The notes beneath the pieces are model-generated. The model was given only the letters and a program-made list of their open reading frames with translations. It made no database searches and had not been told where the DNA came from. Of a DNA stretch of 64,000 nt, positions 52,997 through 63,721 are shown one piece after another (within the stretch, counting starts at the first letter, position 1; every line of letters begins with the position of its first letter). Source of the DNA: Lepidurus packardi (Eukaryota > Arthropoda > Branchiopoda > Notostraca > Triopsidae); the NCBI GenBank assembly GCA_023053545.1, contig JAKZAN010000005.1, positions 9,858,001 to 9,922,000 of the forward strand, written 5' to 3'. The position numbers and the translations under genes are program-made.

Positions 52997-54239
52997 TTCT
53001 TATGTCTTTCACAATTACTAATAATACTGGGTTTGCTAATATCTATAGTTTACAAATTTAATTAAGGGTTTTCTTACAACGCTAATATTATTTGGTATAC
53101 AGCAAAGGGTATTTACCTACTGACTTGAAAAGCACCTTGCAGTGTAAAAGGAAGATGGAAAATTCCGACCGTTTATTTGATTCTGTGTTATTTTTGGGCG
53201 ACAGGTATTTTAATGATAATAAGAAATAAGTTCAACGAATCTTACGTTTTGTCTTAATTTTTTTTACCTTTAATTGTACACTCATCACTTAATTCTTTTG
53301 TGATGGAATATCTCCATAATGCATGCCAGTAGAAAACGACCCACTGACCTATTAGCCTCTAGGAGCAGAAATGTTAGTTTGGAATGACAGCTCGGGGGTA
53401 CTTACCTTTCCCGTTCAAAGTTGTCATTCGACCACGAATTACAATACATATAGCAAAGGATTTTAAATATGACGATGCTGTAAAATACGTCTCTATTCTA
53501 GCTTAGCCTTTTTTTGCAGCGGAAGAGATATCATTAGTACACTGTTAAAAATTCCCCCCTTTTATAGGGGGAAAAAAACCGAAGGCACCGGATAGGGGTT
53601 TCTTTAATCCCCTAAAATTTTAATGGGGATTCAATCATATGAATGGTATATAGGATTCTATATAATCCCCCAAAATCGGTATTTTCCAACTCTCAAAAAA
53701 GCGTGGTTTTAGCGCCATTAATAATTTTAAATTCTCTCATTTTCGGCGGCTGAAATATTTATTGGGTATTAATTTTGAAGCTGTATATTTTACTGATTAA
53801 TGTTTTTATTGCTGTAAAAACTTTTGTCTCCTGTGTACATTCAAAGCCAAACATTCATGTCAAAATATAAAAGACAAGATGCAAAAACATGGATAAGTCA
53901 AAATATAAAAGTGCAAAAACATGCGTAAAAACCATACACATACAAGAATCATAAGTAATCAACAATCACTTTACTAAAGTCATCGTCATACAAGTCAACC
54001 CATGAAATACTCATACACACAGTAGTTCATTAAATTTTTAAAATGCATTATCACGAACAATGACGAACACTTTTTTGCGCATTTTTATGATCGGATAACG
54101 AACACCTAACAGAACCAATAGGTTCTCTGGTTGAAAACCTGAAGGTCAAAAACGACACATTTGTGTCATATTGTTGCAAAACGTTCTTCGGAGAAAAAGG
54201 ACAGAAAACGTGTCATAAATAAATAAATACATAAATAAA
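52997..54239. other. P450 2 3' flank and repeat-rich spacer
   Basis: Starts with an inverted copy of the P450 1 3' flank, followed by the tail scrap and then hairpin-rich sequence at 53545-53690 (CCCCCC...GGGGG and GGGGTTTC...ATCCCC). No gene was seen in 53700-54239. Confidence 0.6.
53340..53490 (+). pseudogene. Scrap of a P450 last exon
   Basis: On the plus strand, words equal to the end of the P450 4/5-type last exon survive with frameshifts: a NVSLE-like stretch, then TTTCCCGTTCAAAGTTGTCATTCGACCACG (split here as TTTCCCGTTCAAAGTTGTCA then TTCGACCACG), then the downstream flank GACGATGCTGTAAAATACG also found inverted after P450 4 (near 56245). Only about 100 bp of coding relic remains. Confidence 0.75.
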
Positions 54240-54576
54240 TGAAGCCTGCAACCTTAATATTGTGCTCTCTAAACTATTGCTCATAAATTTATGGAACTCT
54301 TTTTTGCACTTCTATTATCCATCCACTTATTATTTGTTTGCATAAAACAAAAAGACTTTTATTGCAATGCCTGGAAATTAGCGTATAAACCAATTATATT
54401 CAACAATAAAGGAATGACCAAAAGCAAACTATTCATAAGTTTTTTTTTATTTCTTTTAACTAAAAGTTTGTTCTTCTTACTTGAGAGAATTTGGACTCAG
54501 CCAGCTATTTTCTTCTGCTCGTAACTTCATGAAAATTCTTGCATATAGCTTTAATTAAACTACTTCGTTGTCGTTT

Positions 54577-54589
54577 ATCAATCTCTAAC
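54577..54589. repeat. Left target-site duplication of retroelement
   Basis: ATCAATCTCTAAC, identical to 55203-55215, directly flanks the inserted non-LTR element. Confidence 0.9.
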
Positions 54590-55202
54590 AACTCCAACTC
54601 TACAAAAACTCCAACAAGAAGATATTAAAAAACCAATTAAACAAATCATTTTGCTGAAATGGTCAGAAGAATGGAATACACAAACCTCGCCCCTCCACGA
54701 TTTAAACATCAATCCTTACTCAAAACCTATTTGCAAATCTAGTCATGCACACAAAATCATATCTACACTTATCAAATTAAGAACAACACACTTCCCCACA
54801 AATCTAACATGATTTGTCCTTGCACTAACTACTTCTGCCAAACATTAACTCGTGTACTTTTTCATTGCCCACTGTTAAACAAACTTAGAGCCATCTTACT
54901 TAGAACACTAAGTCAAAACAAACTACATTTCAAACCCGAACAAATCTTAACTAACCAAAAAACCTTAATCCCAATCTCCAATTATATCAATTCCGCAATA
55001 AAAAATCTTACAACTTTAAAATAAAAAAAAACACTGTTCCCATATAACAAATGCGTTATTTACAAGTTCCTTTTAATCAAATGACTTTTTTTCTGCATAT
55101 AATGTACCTGGTACGAAAGCCTGTGTATCAATAAGAAATAGTCAATAAAGAAGAGGCAACGATCTATGCTCAAGCCCCTATTAAATTGAAAAAAAAAAAA
55201 AA
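54590..55202 (+). mobile_element. 5'-truncated non-LTR retrotransposon
   Basis: A 613-bp insertion bounded by a 13-bp direct repeat and ending in a poly-A run (55189-55202) just after an AATAAAG-like signal. The 5' part reads in one frame as LLKWSEEW... IISTLIKLRTTHFPT, and after a frame change as CPCTNYFCQTLTRVLFHCPLL. These resemble the extreme C-terminus of ORF2 in jockey/CR1-like elements (the LRTGH and C-C-H-C region following reverse transcriptase). It has frameshifts and lacks the catalytic domains, so it is dead on arrival. It sits in intron 1 of the P450 relic, in the orientation opposite to it. Confidence 0.88.
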
Positions 55203-55215
55203 ATCAATCTCTAAC
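55203..55215. repeat. Right target-site duplication of retroelement
   Basis: ATCAATCTCTAAC immediately after the poly-A tail, a perfect match to 54577-54589. Confidence 0.9.
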
Positions 55216-55712
55216 TCAATCTCTAATTCCATTATTGTAATTGTCTTTCTCGTCTTCCCGTCTGCCATGTCAATGTCTGTGTTGCTAATTTGACAAGCAA
55301 AAAAAATATAATAAATAACTTGGTCTTTTGTTTGCAATTGTTGATTTAGTCCTGGATTCGCCTACAAAGTTTTCACCAAAAATTGTTACAATGCCAAAAA
55401 CACGTTTTTTCTTTTATGAACCCAAGTGTCTACATGTTTGTTGTGTCGAAATACATTCTTACAATATATTGCAGAGAACATTGTTACTAGTTACTAAAGT
55501 TACATAACTGAGTTTTATTAAATACGGTTAGTTTTACTTAGAATCTTTCACTCTTCAATTTCTCTCTTTTACCTGGAGTTGTGTTTCGCTTTCTCGTCCA
55601 ATACAAAAACGAACCCAAGAAAGCCACCATACAAATCAACAATGGAAGCATTGTTCGTTAGTAAAAACTGGATTAGGACTTCTTCAACGACATTAAACTA
55701 AGCGTAAAATTT

Positions 55713-55735
55713 ACCCACATTGACGGCTCCTATAG
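55713..55735 (-). promoter_or_regulatory. Core promoter block of orphan exon 1
   Basis: The minus strand reads CTATAGGAGCCGTCAATGTG then GGT, the same block as the working P450 genes, 61 bp upstream of the orphan ATG at 55651. Its retention suggests the orphan exon may still be transcribed. Confidence 0.6.
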
Positions 55736-56444
55736 AAACATTCATACTACGTTCATCCGTCTTTTCGCCTTCACCTTTTCAATTGTAGCTCACTGACAGG
55801 CGCAAGTACAAACTTAATAGTGTAAACGAAAGTGACGTAAAAAATTCAAATAAATTAATTATCTTGCTGTGAGTGCATTATTTGCTTAACTGATGCCATG
55901 ATTATAGTAACCTGGAGGTTTACAATACATTGGCACAATAACGGGGCATATAAATGATAAAACTAGAACAGTTTTATATTGCATTCAGAAGTTCTGTACT
56001 GAACTAACAACGTAACTTCCAACGAAGATATTTATTTCTAAAAGCTGTTGAACAGAATAAAAGTCTGACGGCGGAAAGAACTCCGAGTTTGAGTGCTACA
56101 AAATACGTAAAGTGAATTTATATTGCGAACAAAATTAGGATGGCGAAGGAAAAACGTGCAAGTTCCACCGAATATATTAATTATATCAATTTTGCTGCAA
56201 AACAGCAAATTAATTAAATTTGTTAACTAGGGATACAGTCGCATTTTACAGCATCGTCATCACAGTAGATATGTTTTACACGGTATAACATAGAATAACA
56301 TAGTACCCACAGATCCTCTTGAGACCAAGAAAGTAGATACAAAACCCTTATCTGTGTTATCCTAATGTGAAACCTATATGATGTGATCATCATGTGATCA
56401 TCTTTTCTATATTCGTCATGTGGTCATCTTTGCTATATTCGTAG
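55736..56444. other. Spacer between P450 4 and orphan exon 1
   Basis: About 700 bp, nearly identical in its left two thirds to 61496-61860, the equivalent spacer of the next unit. 56240-56440 is extra sequence absent from the other copy, including repeated words such as CATGTGATCAT and CATGTGGTCAT. Confidence 0.75.
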
Positions 56445-59292
56445 TTAGCGTGGTCGAATGACAACTTTGTATGGGAAAGGTATTCCAACAAGTCCACCGG
56501 GTTGTCCTTCCAAACTAACATTCGCGCTCTCAGGGGCTAAGTCAAATTGAAATTGCTGTACAAAGTTGGTTAGAAAAAGAAATAGCCCCATGCGGGCCAT
56601 ATTCTCCCCAATGCAATGTCTCTTCCCTACATGTACAAAAAATATGAATAAATATTACATCTTTATCCGACGTTAATTATTTATGTACACACCCACTAGA
56701 AACGGCATAAATCCCGCACTGGGAAGAGTAAATTCTCCCCTTTCGTTTAAAAAATGTTCTGGATAAAATTCATCTGGATTGGTCCAGTATTTGGGATCTC
56801 GGTGAACCCTCCTCAGGAACGGGATTATTAGCGTCCCCTGTACAGTGTTCCAAAGTATTATTGTTATTACTAATACTAGATACGTATTAAACAGTAAACA
56901 TTCAGCGATTTTTTTCAATATTGATTCTTTACATATACATTATTGTTAATTACTTGTGGAATTGTGAAGCCGCCGAGTTCGACATCGGCGCTTGTGTAAT
57001 GAAAAATTCCAAAAGGCAGTATGTCACCAAACCTTTGCACTTCATGTAGAACAGCTTCCGTGTAAGGCATCCTAACAAGTGTACGACACATTTTAAATAC
57101 TTAACATATGTTTTCTGAAACTAAAATTACTTGGACCTGTCGGCTAGGCACGGAACTCGTTCTCTGCCCACAGTTTTGTCAAGTTCTTGGTGCAACCTTT
57201 CCTGCACCTCAGGAAATTTGGACAAGATCAAAATAGTCCAACGCAGTGTCACCGTGGTGGTTTCACCTCCTGCCGCAAATAAGTCTCTGATGGAAACGAT
57301 CAATTGGGTATCTACACAAAACGATATAGTGTTTTCAAAAAATAAATGATTTTGTGTCTCTCACATGTGAATGTAGTTTCAGGTTTTGTCTGCTTTTGCA
57401 TTGCAACCAGGAAGTAGTCAATATAGTCGCGAATGTTTTCTGGGTTAAGTGTGTCTTCGTGCTCTTTGATTACTTTCTATTACAAACTGTATTTAATAAA
57501 AGTTATCAGGTCGATTGATCGACGTAAATCTATACCTCCACAAATTGTTCCAAGTTAAAAACAGTGTTTTTTAGCGTATATTTGCCTGTGATGCTGTTTG
57601 GCAAGCATTTTGCAAGCCAAGGGAGATAGCCAAGAACTCCAATCTGAGAAGCAGTAGTCACAAGGAAGTCCAGGTTTTTCATCAGGCCCAGGAAAAATGG
57701 GTCATCGTATTTCATGCGTTTGCCAGCTACCAACGCCCACACCGTATTTGCCATACTGATATTCAAATCGAAGCTCAGATCTATAGGCTTGCCTGCTTTC
57801 GCAAGGAAAACTTCACTCATGGCTTGCGCTTCTTGGATAATGTGTTCTTCCATGCTAGATTTGCCCATTCCCAAATCCCGTAGATGTTTCATGGAGAAAC
57901 GACGTTGCTCATCCCATAAGAGTCCACTCGAGCTTATTAAACCTTAGACAGTTAGGTTTCATTTCTATAGATGCGATAGATAGGCAAGGTACTTCTGCTT
58001 TACCATGGCCACCGCGACTGAGGTAGTCGAAGATGATGAAAGGTGGCCGATTGGTGACGGTTCGCATCTGGAAAGCTTGCTTAATCAGGTCGTAATCAGC
58101 AATGACGACACAAGACCAAGACCCGAGTTGTAGGCTAAACAACGAACCATAGCGCTGACGTAGTTTTTCAATACTCTTGGGTAGGTACCCGGTGTCCAAG
58201 AATGGCATGTAGCCCAACAAAGGCAGACCAATGGGACCTTTACAAATGAAACATGCGCAAACTATATTTGACCTTTTGTTTTAATCCCTTTGTTATCCTT
58301 TGCAATTATTCAAACGTCTTTTTTATCCTGTTTTATTGAAACGTTTACAATCGACTCATTCGATCTGAATTAGGTTTCAGCGTATGGTCTTCTTCCGCTC
58401 ATGGAAACATTAATTTAATTACAACGACTGGATAACTTGCTTCGTTTGTTCTTTTCATGCATGTGTATGACACTAATTTTTACCGGGGAAGTACCCATTG
58501 CAGTTAAACAAAAAGAAATTCCTAGTACGGGGATGTTGTTTGTGTGTGCTGCTGCTGAATATTCACTTCCTATGAAATATAGACAATAGAGCCACGTTTG
58601 TTTCAGATTTTTACCTGTATAACTCTAACTACAGTTATTCTATTGATAAATTGTTCCAGAACTTCAATTATTACTTACATTTTCTGATGACTCATTACCA
58701 TTGACTGATACCATTGACTGATACCATTAAACTAAGTATTTGTAAATTTAATCAAAAGTCTATAAAATTTATATGCCCGCATATAGCAATAGCCCAATTT
58801 GAGTAAAGAACGAATTCAAATTGTAGTTTTATACAACTTTTTTTCTAAATATAGCACTTTCTTCATTTCAAGCATTTCTTCATTTGAAGCATTTCTTCTC
58901 CAACTCTAACTTTTCCTATTTCGTTTTCGTCCTTTGTATGGTTATACCGCCATTTATTGCTTGGAACTGTCTCTAGCATCGTCTTCTTTTAGAATCATTG
59001 CTATAATTGCCATTCCCTTCCGGTCTGCTTCAAGAAAATCTAATTTTAACCCCACCACCGCAGCAGGAACAACATTCTGTAAACTTTGTCATATATTGTA
59101 TAAAAATTACGAAAACGAAGACGGGCAAGAGCTTAGCGCACGCTGTTATATAGAATAAAGATGTTGTATGAAAACGCAGTTAAATTTATTGAAATTTTTC
59201 TGTTTTATTTTACCTGGAGGTGCGTTTCGCTCATTTTTCCAATACCATAACAAACAAAAAAAAGCAGTCATACTGATCAACCACGGCAGCAT
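56445..59292 (-). CDS. Cytochrome P450 4, CYP2 clan, intact
   Basis: Eight minus-strand exons: 59292-59214, 58237-58004, 57942-57536, 57476-57365, 57311-57131, 57071-56954, 56837-56693, 56626-56445; 485 residues. The anchor is [18 protein letters not shown], followed by APPGP. Helix C reads WDEQR, the I-helix AAGGETT, then EVQR and the heme loop [10 protein letters not shown] with Cys430. Exon lengths are the same as P450 2. It is closer to P450 5 than to 1 and 2 (both share the [11 protein letters not shown] and [14 protein letters not shown] wording), so it represents a second subgroup of the cluster. Intron 1 is long (976 bp). Its 5' end lies 54 bp from a variant core block (TATA replaced by CTAG). 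Numbered 4 by position; the relic at 54240 takes place 3. Confidence 0.95.
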
Positions 59293-59345
59293 GCTCCAGT
59301 TAAAATTCACTTGAACTTTTAGACTTTAAGTTAACCGTAAGTGCG

Positions 59346-59366
59346 ACCTACAAAGACGGCTTCTAG
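59346..59366 (-). promoter_or_regulatory. Core promoter block of P450 4
   Basis: The minus strand reads CTAGAAGCCGTC then TTTGTAGGT, 54 bp upstream of the ATG. The TATA part is changed to CTAG, while the AGCCGTC and TGTAGGT parts are kept. Confidence 0.6.
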
Positions 59367-59599
59367 TGACAGCACTAAGCTACATAGCATCCTCCTTCAG
59401 CTTTTAAGTGGTCTTTTCGGGTAATACTGACTCAGTATTAGGTTTAAAACGAAGGACAGGAAATAAGATATTAGTTGGTTAGAATGTATTGTTGATATTG
59501 TGGCAGTTTTTGCATAAGCTTATTTGTCAAGGGAAGTCCCGATGCGTGAAATTTTCTTTAGCGAATTGATAGAGACATCACATGAAAATTATCCATCAC

Positions 59600-60753
59600 C
59601 AAGTGCAGCGCCTCTATAGAAGACTGGAAGAAAGTAAAATATTCGCTAATGAGTTTAAAATAAGCATATATTATATATTCGGTTAAAACTAAACATTTTT
59701 TATGCTTTCAAATATTTCTTTAATGAATAATTTGTATTTTAGATGTGCATTTAAAGGGGGCCATACAATGTTTCAAGTTCCAAAAATGTACAAGTAATTT
59801 GAAAGATTGACTATGGGTCACTTTCTACTGGCATGTATTTTGGAGATTTCATGTATTTTGGAGATTTTGGAGAATCAAATAAATGGTCGGAATTTTCAGT
59901 CTACCGTTTACATTGTAAGGTGGTTTTTCAGGTTACATACGTTAACTATAATTCGAGGTATACATAAAATTATTAGCGCTGTAAGATACACATTTGGTTA
60001 AATTTTTAAGCTAGAGATATTAGCAAACTCGTTATTAATATTTGTGTAAGCCACAAGTATTAGCGTGGTCGAATAACGACTTTGTAAGGCATAGGCATTC
60101 CAGAAAATCCTCTTGGTGGCCCTTCCAAACTAACATTTTTACTCTCAGGAGCCAAAGTAAACTCAAACTTCTGCAGAAAATACGTCAAGAAAATAAATAG
60201 TCCCATGCGGGCAAAATGTATCCCAATGCACTGTCTATTTCCTACATAAAAACCGTAACTTTAAATTATTATCCTATGTCAATTATCCTTATATACGCAC
60301 CAACTAGAAAGAGCATAAATCCTTCGGGTGGCATAACCAAATCTCCCTTTTATTTAGAAAATGTTCTAGGTAAAACTCTAGGTAAAGCCGGAGGCAATGC
60401 GGTCCTCTACGAATTGGCTGCGCCCTAGGGACCCGGGTTTGTCAAACCTTGAAGAATTCCTCTGGATGCTCGAAGATAAAAACAATCATACTTATGTTTA
60501 AATGTTTGTTTTAATTCATCTTTTCAATTGTAGCTCGCTGGCAGACACGTTTGGAGCTATTACAATAAATTGGATAAACGACGGTAAACAATTCCAATAA
60601 AGTCTTTCTAGAAATTTACCGTGTATTTAACAGATGCAAAGACTACTTCGCCCCGGAAATGTACCATATGTATTGGCATAATAAAGGGGTATGCAAATGA
60701 TGAGAATTAGAGCGACAGTTTTACACTGCATTTAAAACAACTAAATGGAGCTA
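59600..60753 (-). pseudogene. Deletion-fusion relic of a P450 1 copy
   Basis: 59600-60060 matches the 3' flank of P450 1. 60061-60385 holds the last exon (heme loop GNRQCIG, intact tail to VVIRPR) and part of exon 7. At about 60385 the match jumps straight to sequence corresponding to 48474-48850, upstream of P450 1, so exons 1-6 and part of 7 are deleted. The junction lies next to a repeated CTAGGTAAA, which suggests a microhomology-mediated deletion. Confidence 0.85.
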
Positions 60754-60815
60754 TATTTAACATTTTATATATATATATATATATAGTATATATTTTTTAC
60801 ACTTTTTTATTTATA

Positions 60816-61233
60816 ATATAAAGTTGTGTTCTAGTTGTGTGCCCCATTATTGTGCTAATATATAGGTTAAGTCTCCAGGCTAAAATAATCATGGGGTCCG
60901 TTAAGCACACAATGCACTTATGGAAAGATAATTACTTTATTGGACTTTTTTACGTCATTTTCGTTTATACTATTTATTTTAATAGCTCTACATGTGTCTG
61001 ACAGTGCGCTAAAACTAAAAAGGAGAATGCGACAAGACGTTGAAGCGTAGTATGAATGTTTCTTTAGGAGCCGTCAGTGATGGTAGCTTTTCGCTTAACT
61101 TGAGGTCGTTTAAGAAGTCATAATCAAATTTGATAATATTAATAAACAATGATTTCAATGTTGATTTGTGTGGTGGCTTTTTTGTGTTCGGTGTTGTATT
61201 GGAAACATAAGCGAAACACGCCTCCAGGTAAAA
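60816..61233 (+). repeat. Segmental duplication, copy 2 (P450 2 head)
   Basis: Near-identical to 50160-50572: the upstream region, the core block (61063-61085) and the first exon of P450 2. The match stops just after the donor GTAAAAG. Confidence 0.9.
61149..61227 (+). pseudogene. Orphan P450 exon 1 (P450 2 type)
   Basis: An intact 79-nt first exon ([20 protein letters not shown]... PPG) with donor GTAAAAG, but no downstream exon 2 on the plus strand within the window. The core block lies 63 bp upstream. It faces the opposite orphan exon at 61333-61411. Confidence 0.85.
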
Positions 61234-61332
61234 GAAGAATATTGTTACTAATGACTAAAGTTACATAACTAAGTTTTATGAAATACGGTTAGTTTTACTT
61301 AGAATTTTGCACTTTCGATTTCTCTCTTTTAC

Positions 61333-61411
61333 CTGGAGTTGTGTTTCTCTTTCTCGTCCAATACAGCAACGAACCCAAGCAAGCCACCATACAAATCAAC
61401 AATGGAAGCAT
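61333..61411 (-). pseudogene. Orphan P450 exon 1 (relic-3 type)
   Basis: An intact first exon on the minus strand, nearly identical to 55573-55651, with donor GTAAAAG and the core block at 61473-61495. Downstream of it lies only the other orphan exon in opposite orientation, so no P450 can be made. Confidence 0.85.
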
Positions 61412-61472
61412 TGTTCGTTAGTAAAAACTGGATTAGGACTCCTTCAACGACATTAAGCTAAGCGTAAAATTT

Positions 61473-61495
61473 ACCCACATTGACGGCTCCTATAG
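61473..61495 (-). promoter_or_regulatory. Core promoter block of second orphan exon
   Basis: Identical to the block at 55713-55735, 61 bp before the orphan ATG at 61411. Confidence 0.6.
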
Positions 61496-61908
61496 AAACA
61501 TTCATACTACGTTCATCCGTCTTTTCGCCTTCACCTTTTCAATTGTAGCTCACTGACAGGCGCAAGTAGGGCTATACAAACTTAATAGTGTAAACGAAAG
61601 CGACGTAAACAATTCAAATAAAGTAATTATCTTGCTGTGAGTGCATTGTTTGCTTAACTGGCGCCATGATTATATTAGCTTGGAGGTTTACTATACATTG
61701 GCACAATAACGGGGCATATAAATGATAAAACTAGAACAGTTTTATATTGCATTCAGAAGTTCTGTGTTGAACTAATAACGTAACTTCCACCGAAGATATT
61801 TATTTATAAAAGCTGTTGAACAGAATAAAAGTCTGACGGCGGAAATAAAAGTCTGACGGAGGATCACATGATGTGATCATCATGTGATCAGCTTTGCATT
61901 ATTCGTAG

Positions 61909-63721
61909 TTAGCGTGGTCGAATGACAACTTTGTATGGGAAAGGTATTCCAGCAAGTCCACCGGGTTGTCCTTCCAAACTAACATTCGCGCTCTCAGGGG
62001 CTAAGTCAAATTGAAATTGCTGTAGAAAGTTGGTTAGAAAAAGAAATAGCCCCATGCGGGCCACATTATCCCCAATGCACTGTCTCTTCCCTACATGTGC
62101 AAAAATATGAATAAATATTACGTCTTTATCCGACGTTAATTATTTATGTACACACCCACTAGAAACGGCATAAATCCCGCACTGGGAAGAGTAAATTCTC
62201 CCCTTTCGTTTAAAAAATGTTCTGGGTAAAATTCATCTGGATTGGTCCAGTATTTGGGATCTCGGTGAACCCTCCTCAGGAACGGGATTATTAGCGTCCC
62301 CTGTACAGTGTTCCAAAGTATTATTGTTATTACTAATACTAGATACGTATTAAAGGCAGTAAACATTCAGCGATTTTTTTCAATATTGCTTCTTTACATA
62401 TACATTATTGTTAATTACTTGTGGAATTGTGAAGCCGCCGAGTTCGACATCGGCGCTTGTGTAATGAAAAACTCCAAAAGGCGCTATGTCAGCAAACCTT
62501 TGCACTTCGTGTAGTACAGCATCCGTGTAAGGCATCCTAGCAAGTGTACGACACATTTTAATTACTTACATGTGTTTTCTGAAACTAAAATTACTTGGAC
62601 CGGTCGGCTAGGCACGGAACTCGTTCTCTGCCCACAGTTTTGTCAAGTTCTTGGTGCAACCTTTTCTGCACCTCAGGAAATTTGGACAAGATCAAAATAG
62701 TCCAACGCAGTGTCAACGTCGTGGTTTCACCTCCTGCCGCAAATAAGTCTCTGATGGAAACGATCAATTGGGTATCTACACAAAACGATATGATGTTTTC
62801 GAAAAATGAATGATTTTATGTCTCTCACATGTGAATGTAGTTTCAGGTTTTGTCTGCTTTTGCATTGCAACCAGGAAGTAGTCAATATAGTCGCGAATGT
62901 TTTCTGGGTTAAGTGTGTCTTCATGCTCTTTGATTACTTTCTATTACAAACTGTAGTTAGTAAAAGTTACCAAGTCGATTGAGCGACGTAAATCTATACC
63001 TCCACATATTGTTCCAAGTTTAAAACAGTGTTTTTTAGCGTATCTTTGCCTATGAGGCTGTTTGGCAAGCATTTTGCAAGCCAAGGGAGAAAGCCAAGAA
63101 CTCCCATCTGAGAAATAGTAGTCACAATGAAGTCCAGGTTTTTCATCAGGCCCAGGAAAAATGGGTCATCGTATTTCATGCGTTTGCCAGCTACCAACGC
63201 CCACACCGTATTTGTCATACTAATATTCAAATCGAAGCTCAGATCTATAGGCTTGCCTGCTTTCGCAAGGAAAACTTCACTCATGGCTTGCGCTTCTTGG
63301 ATCATGTGTTCTTCCATGCTAGATTTGCCCATTCCCAAATCCCGTAGATGTTTCATGGAGAAACGACGGTGCTCATCCCATAAGCGTCCACTCGAGCTTA
63401 TTAAACCTTAGACAGTTAGGTTTTGGAAATTTAGTTCTCTGGCCATTTCTAAAGATGCGATTGATAGGTAAGGTACTTCTGCTTTACCATGGCCACCGCG
63501 ACTGAGGTCGTCGAAGATGATGAAAGGTGGCCGATTGGTGACGGTTCGCATCTGGAAAGCTTGCTTAATCAGGTCGTAATCAGCAATGACGACAGAAGAC
63601 CAAGAACCGAGTTGTAGGCTAAACAACGGACCATAGCGCTGACGTAGTTTGTCAATACTCTTGGGTAGGTACCCGGTGTCCAAGAATGGCATGTAGCCCA
63701 ACAAAGGCAGACCAATGGGAC
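61909..63721 (-). CDS. Cytochrome P450 5, CYP2 clan, 5' end off window
   Basis: Seven minus-strand exons: 63721-63488, 63406-63000, 62940-62829, 62775-62595, 62536-62419, 62300-62156, 62090-61909. They correspond exactly to exons 2-8 of P450 4 in length and phase. Exon 1 is expected about 1 kb further right, outside the window, since 63722-64000 matches intron 1 of P450 4. Helix C WDEHR, I-helix AAGGETT, EVQR and the heme loop [10 protein letters not shown] are intact. It is a near-identical tandem copy of P450 4 (the exon 7 product is the same residue for residue as far as read), so the duplication is recent or kept alike by gene conversion. Confidence 0.93.

Larger units (their letters stand above)
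54240..55651 (-). pseudogene. P450 relic: intact exon 1 plus intron 1
   Basis: 55651-55573 is an intact first exon on the minus strand (MLPLLICMVAFLGSFLYW... TTPG) with a proper donor GTAAAAG. The sequence that follows to about 54240 matches intron 1 of P450 1 (for example the GTGCTCTCTAAACTATTGCT region against 47115-47140), but exons 2-8 are absent. A retroelement is inserted in this intron. Transcribed, it would give only a short anchor peptide. Confidence 0.85.

Noticed and set aside
54291-54524. 77-codon hydrophobic frame starting MELFFALLL
   Set aside because: Lies within sequence homologous to intron 1 of P450 1, where the frame is not kept.
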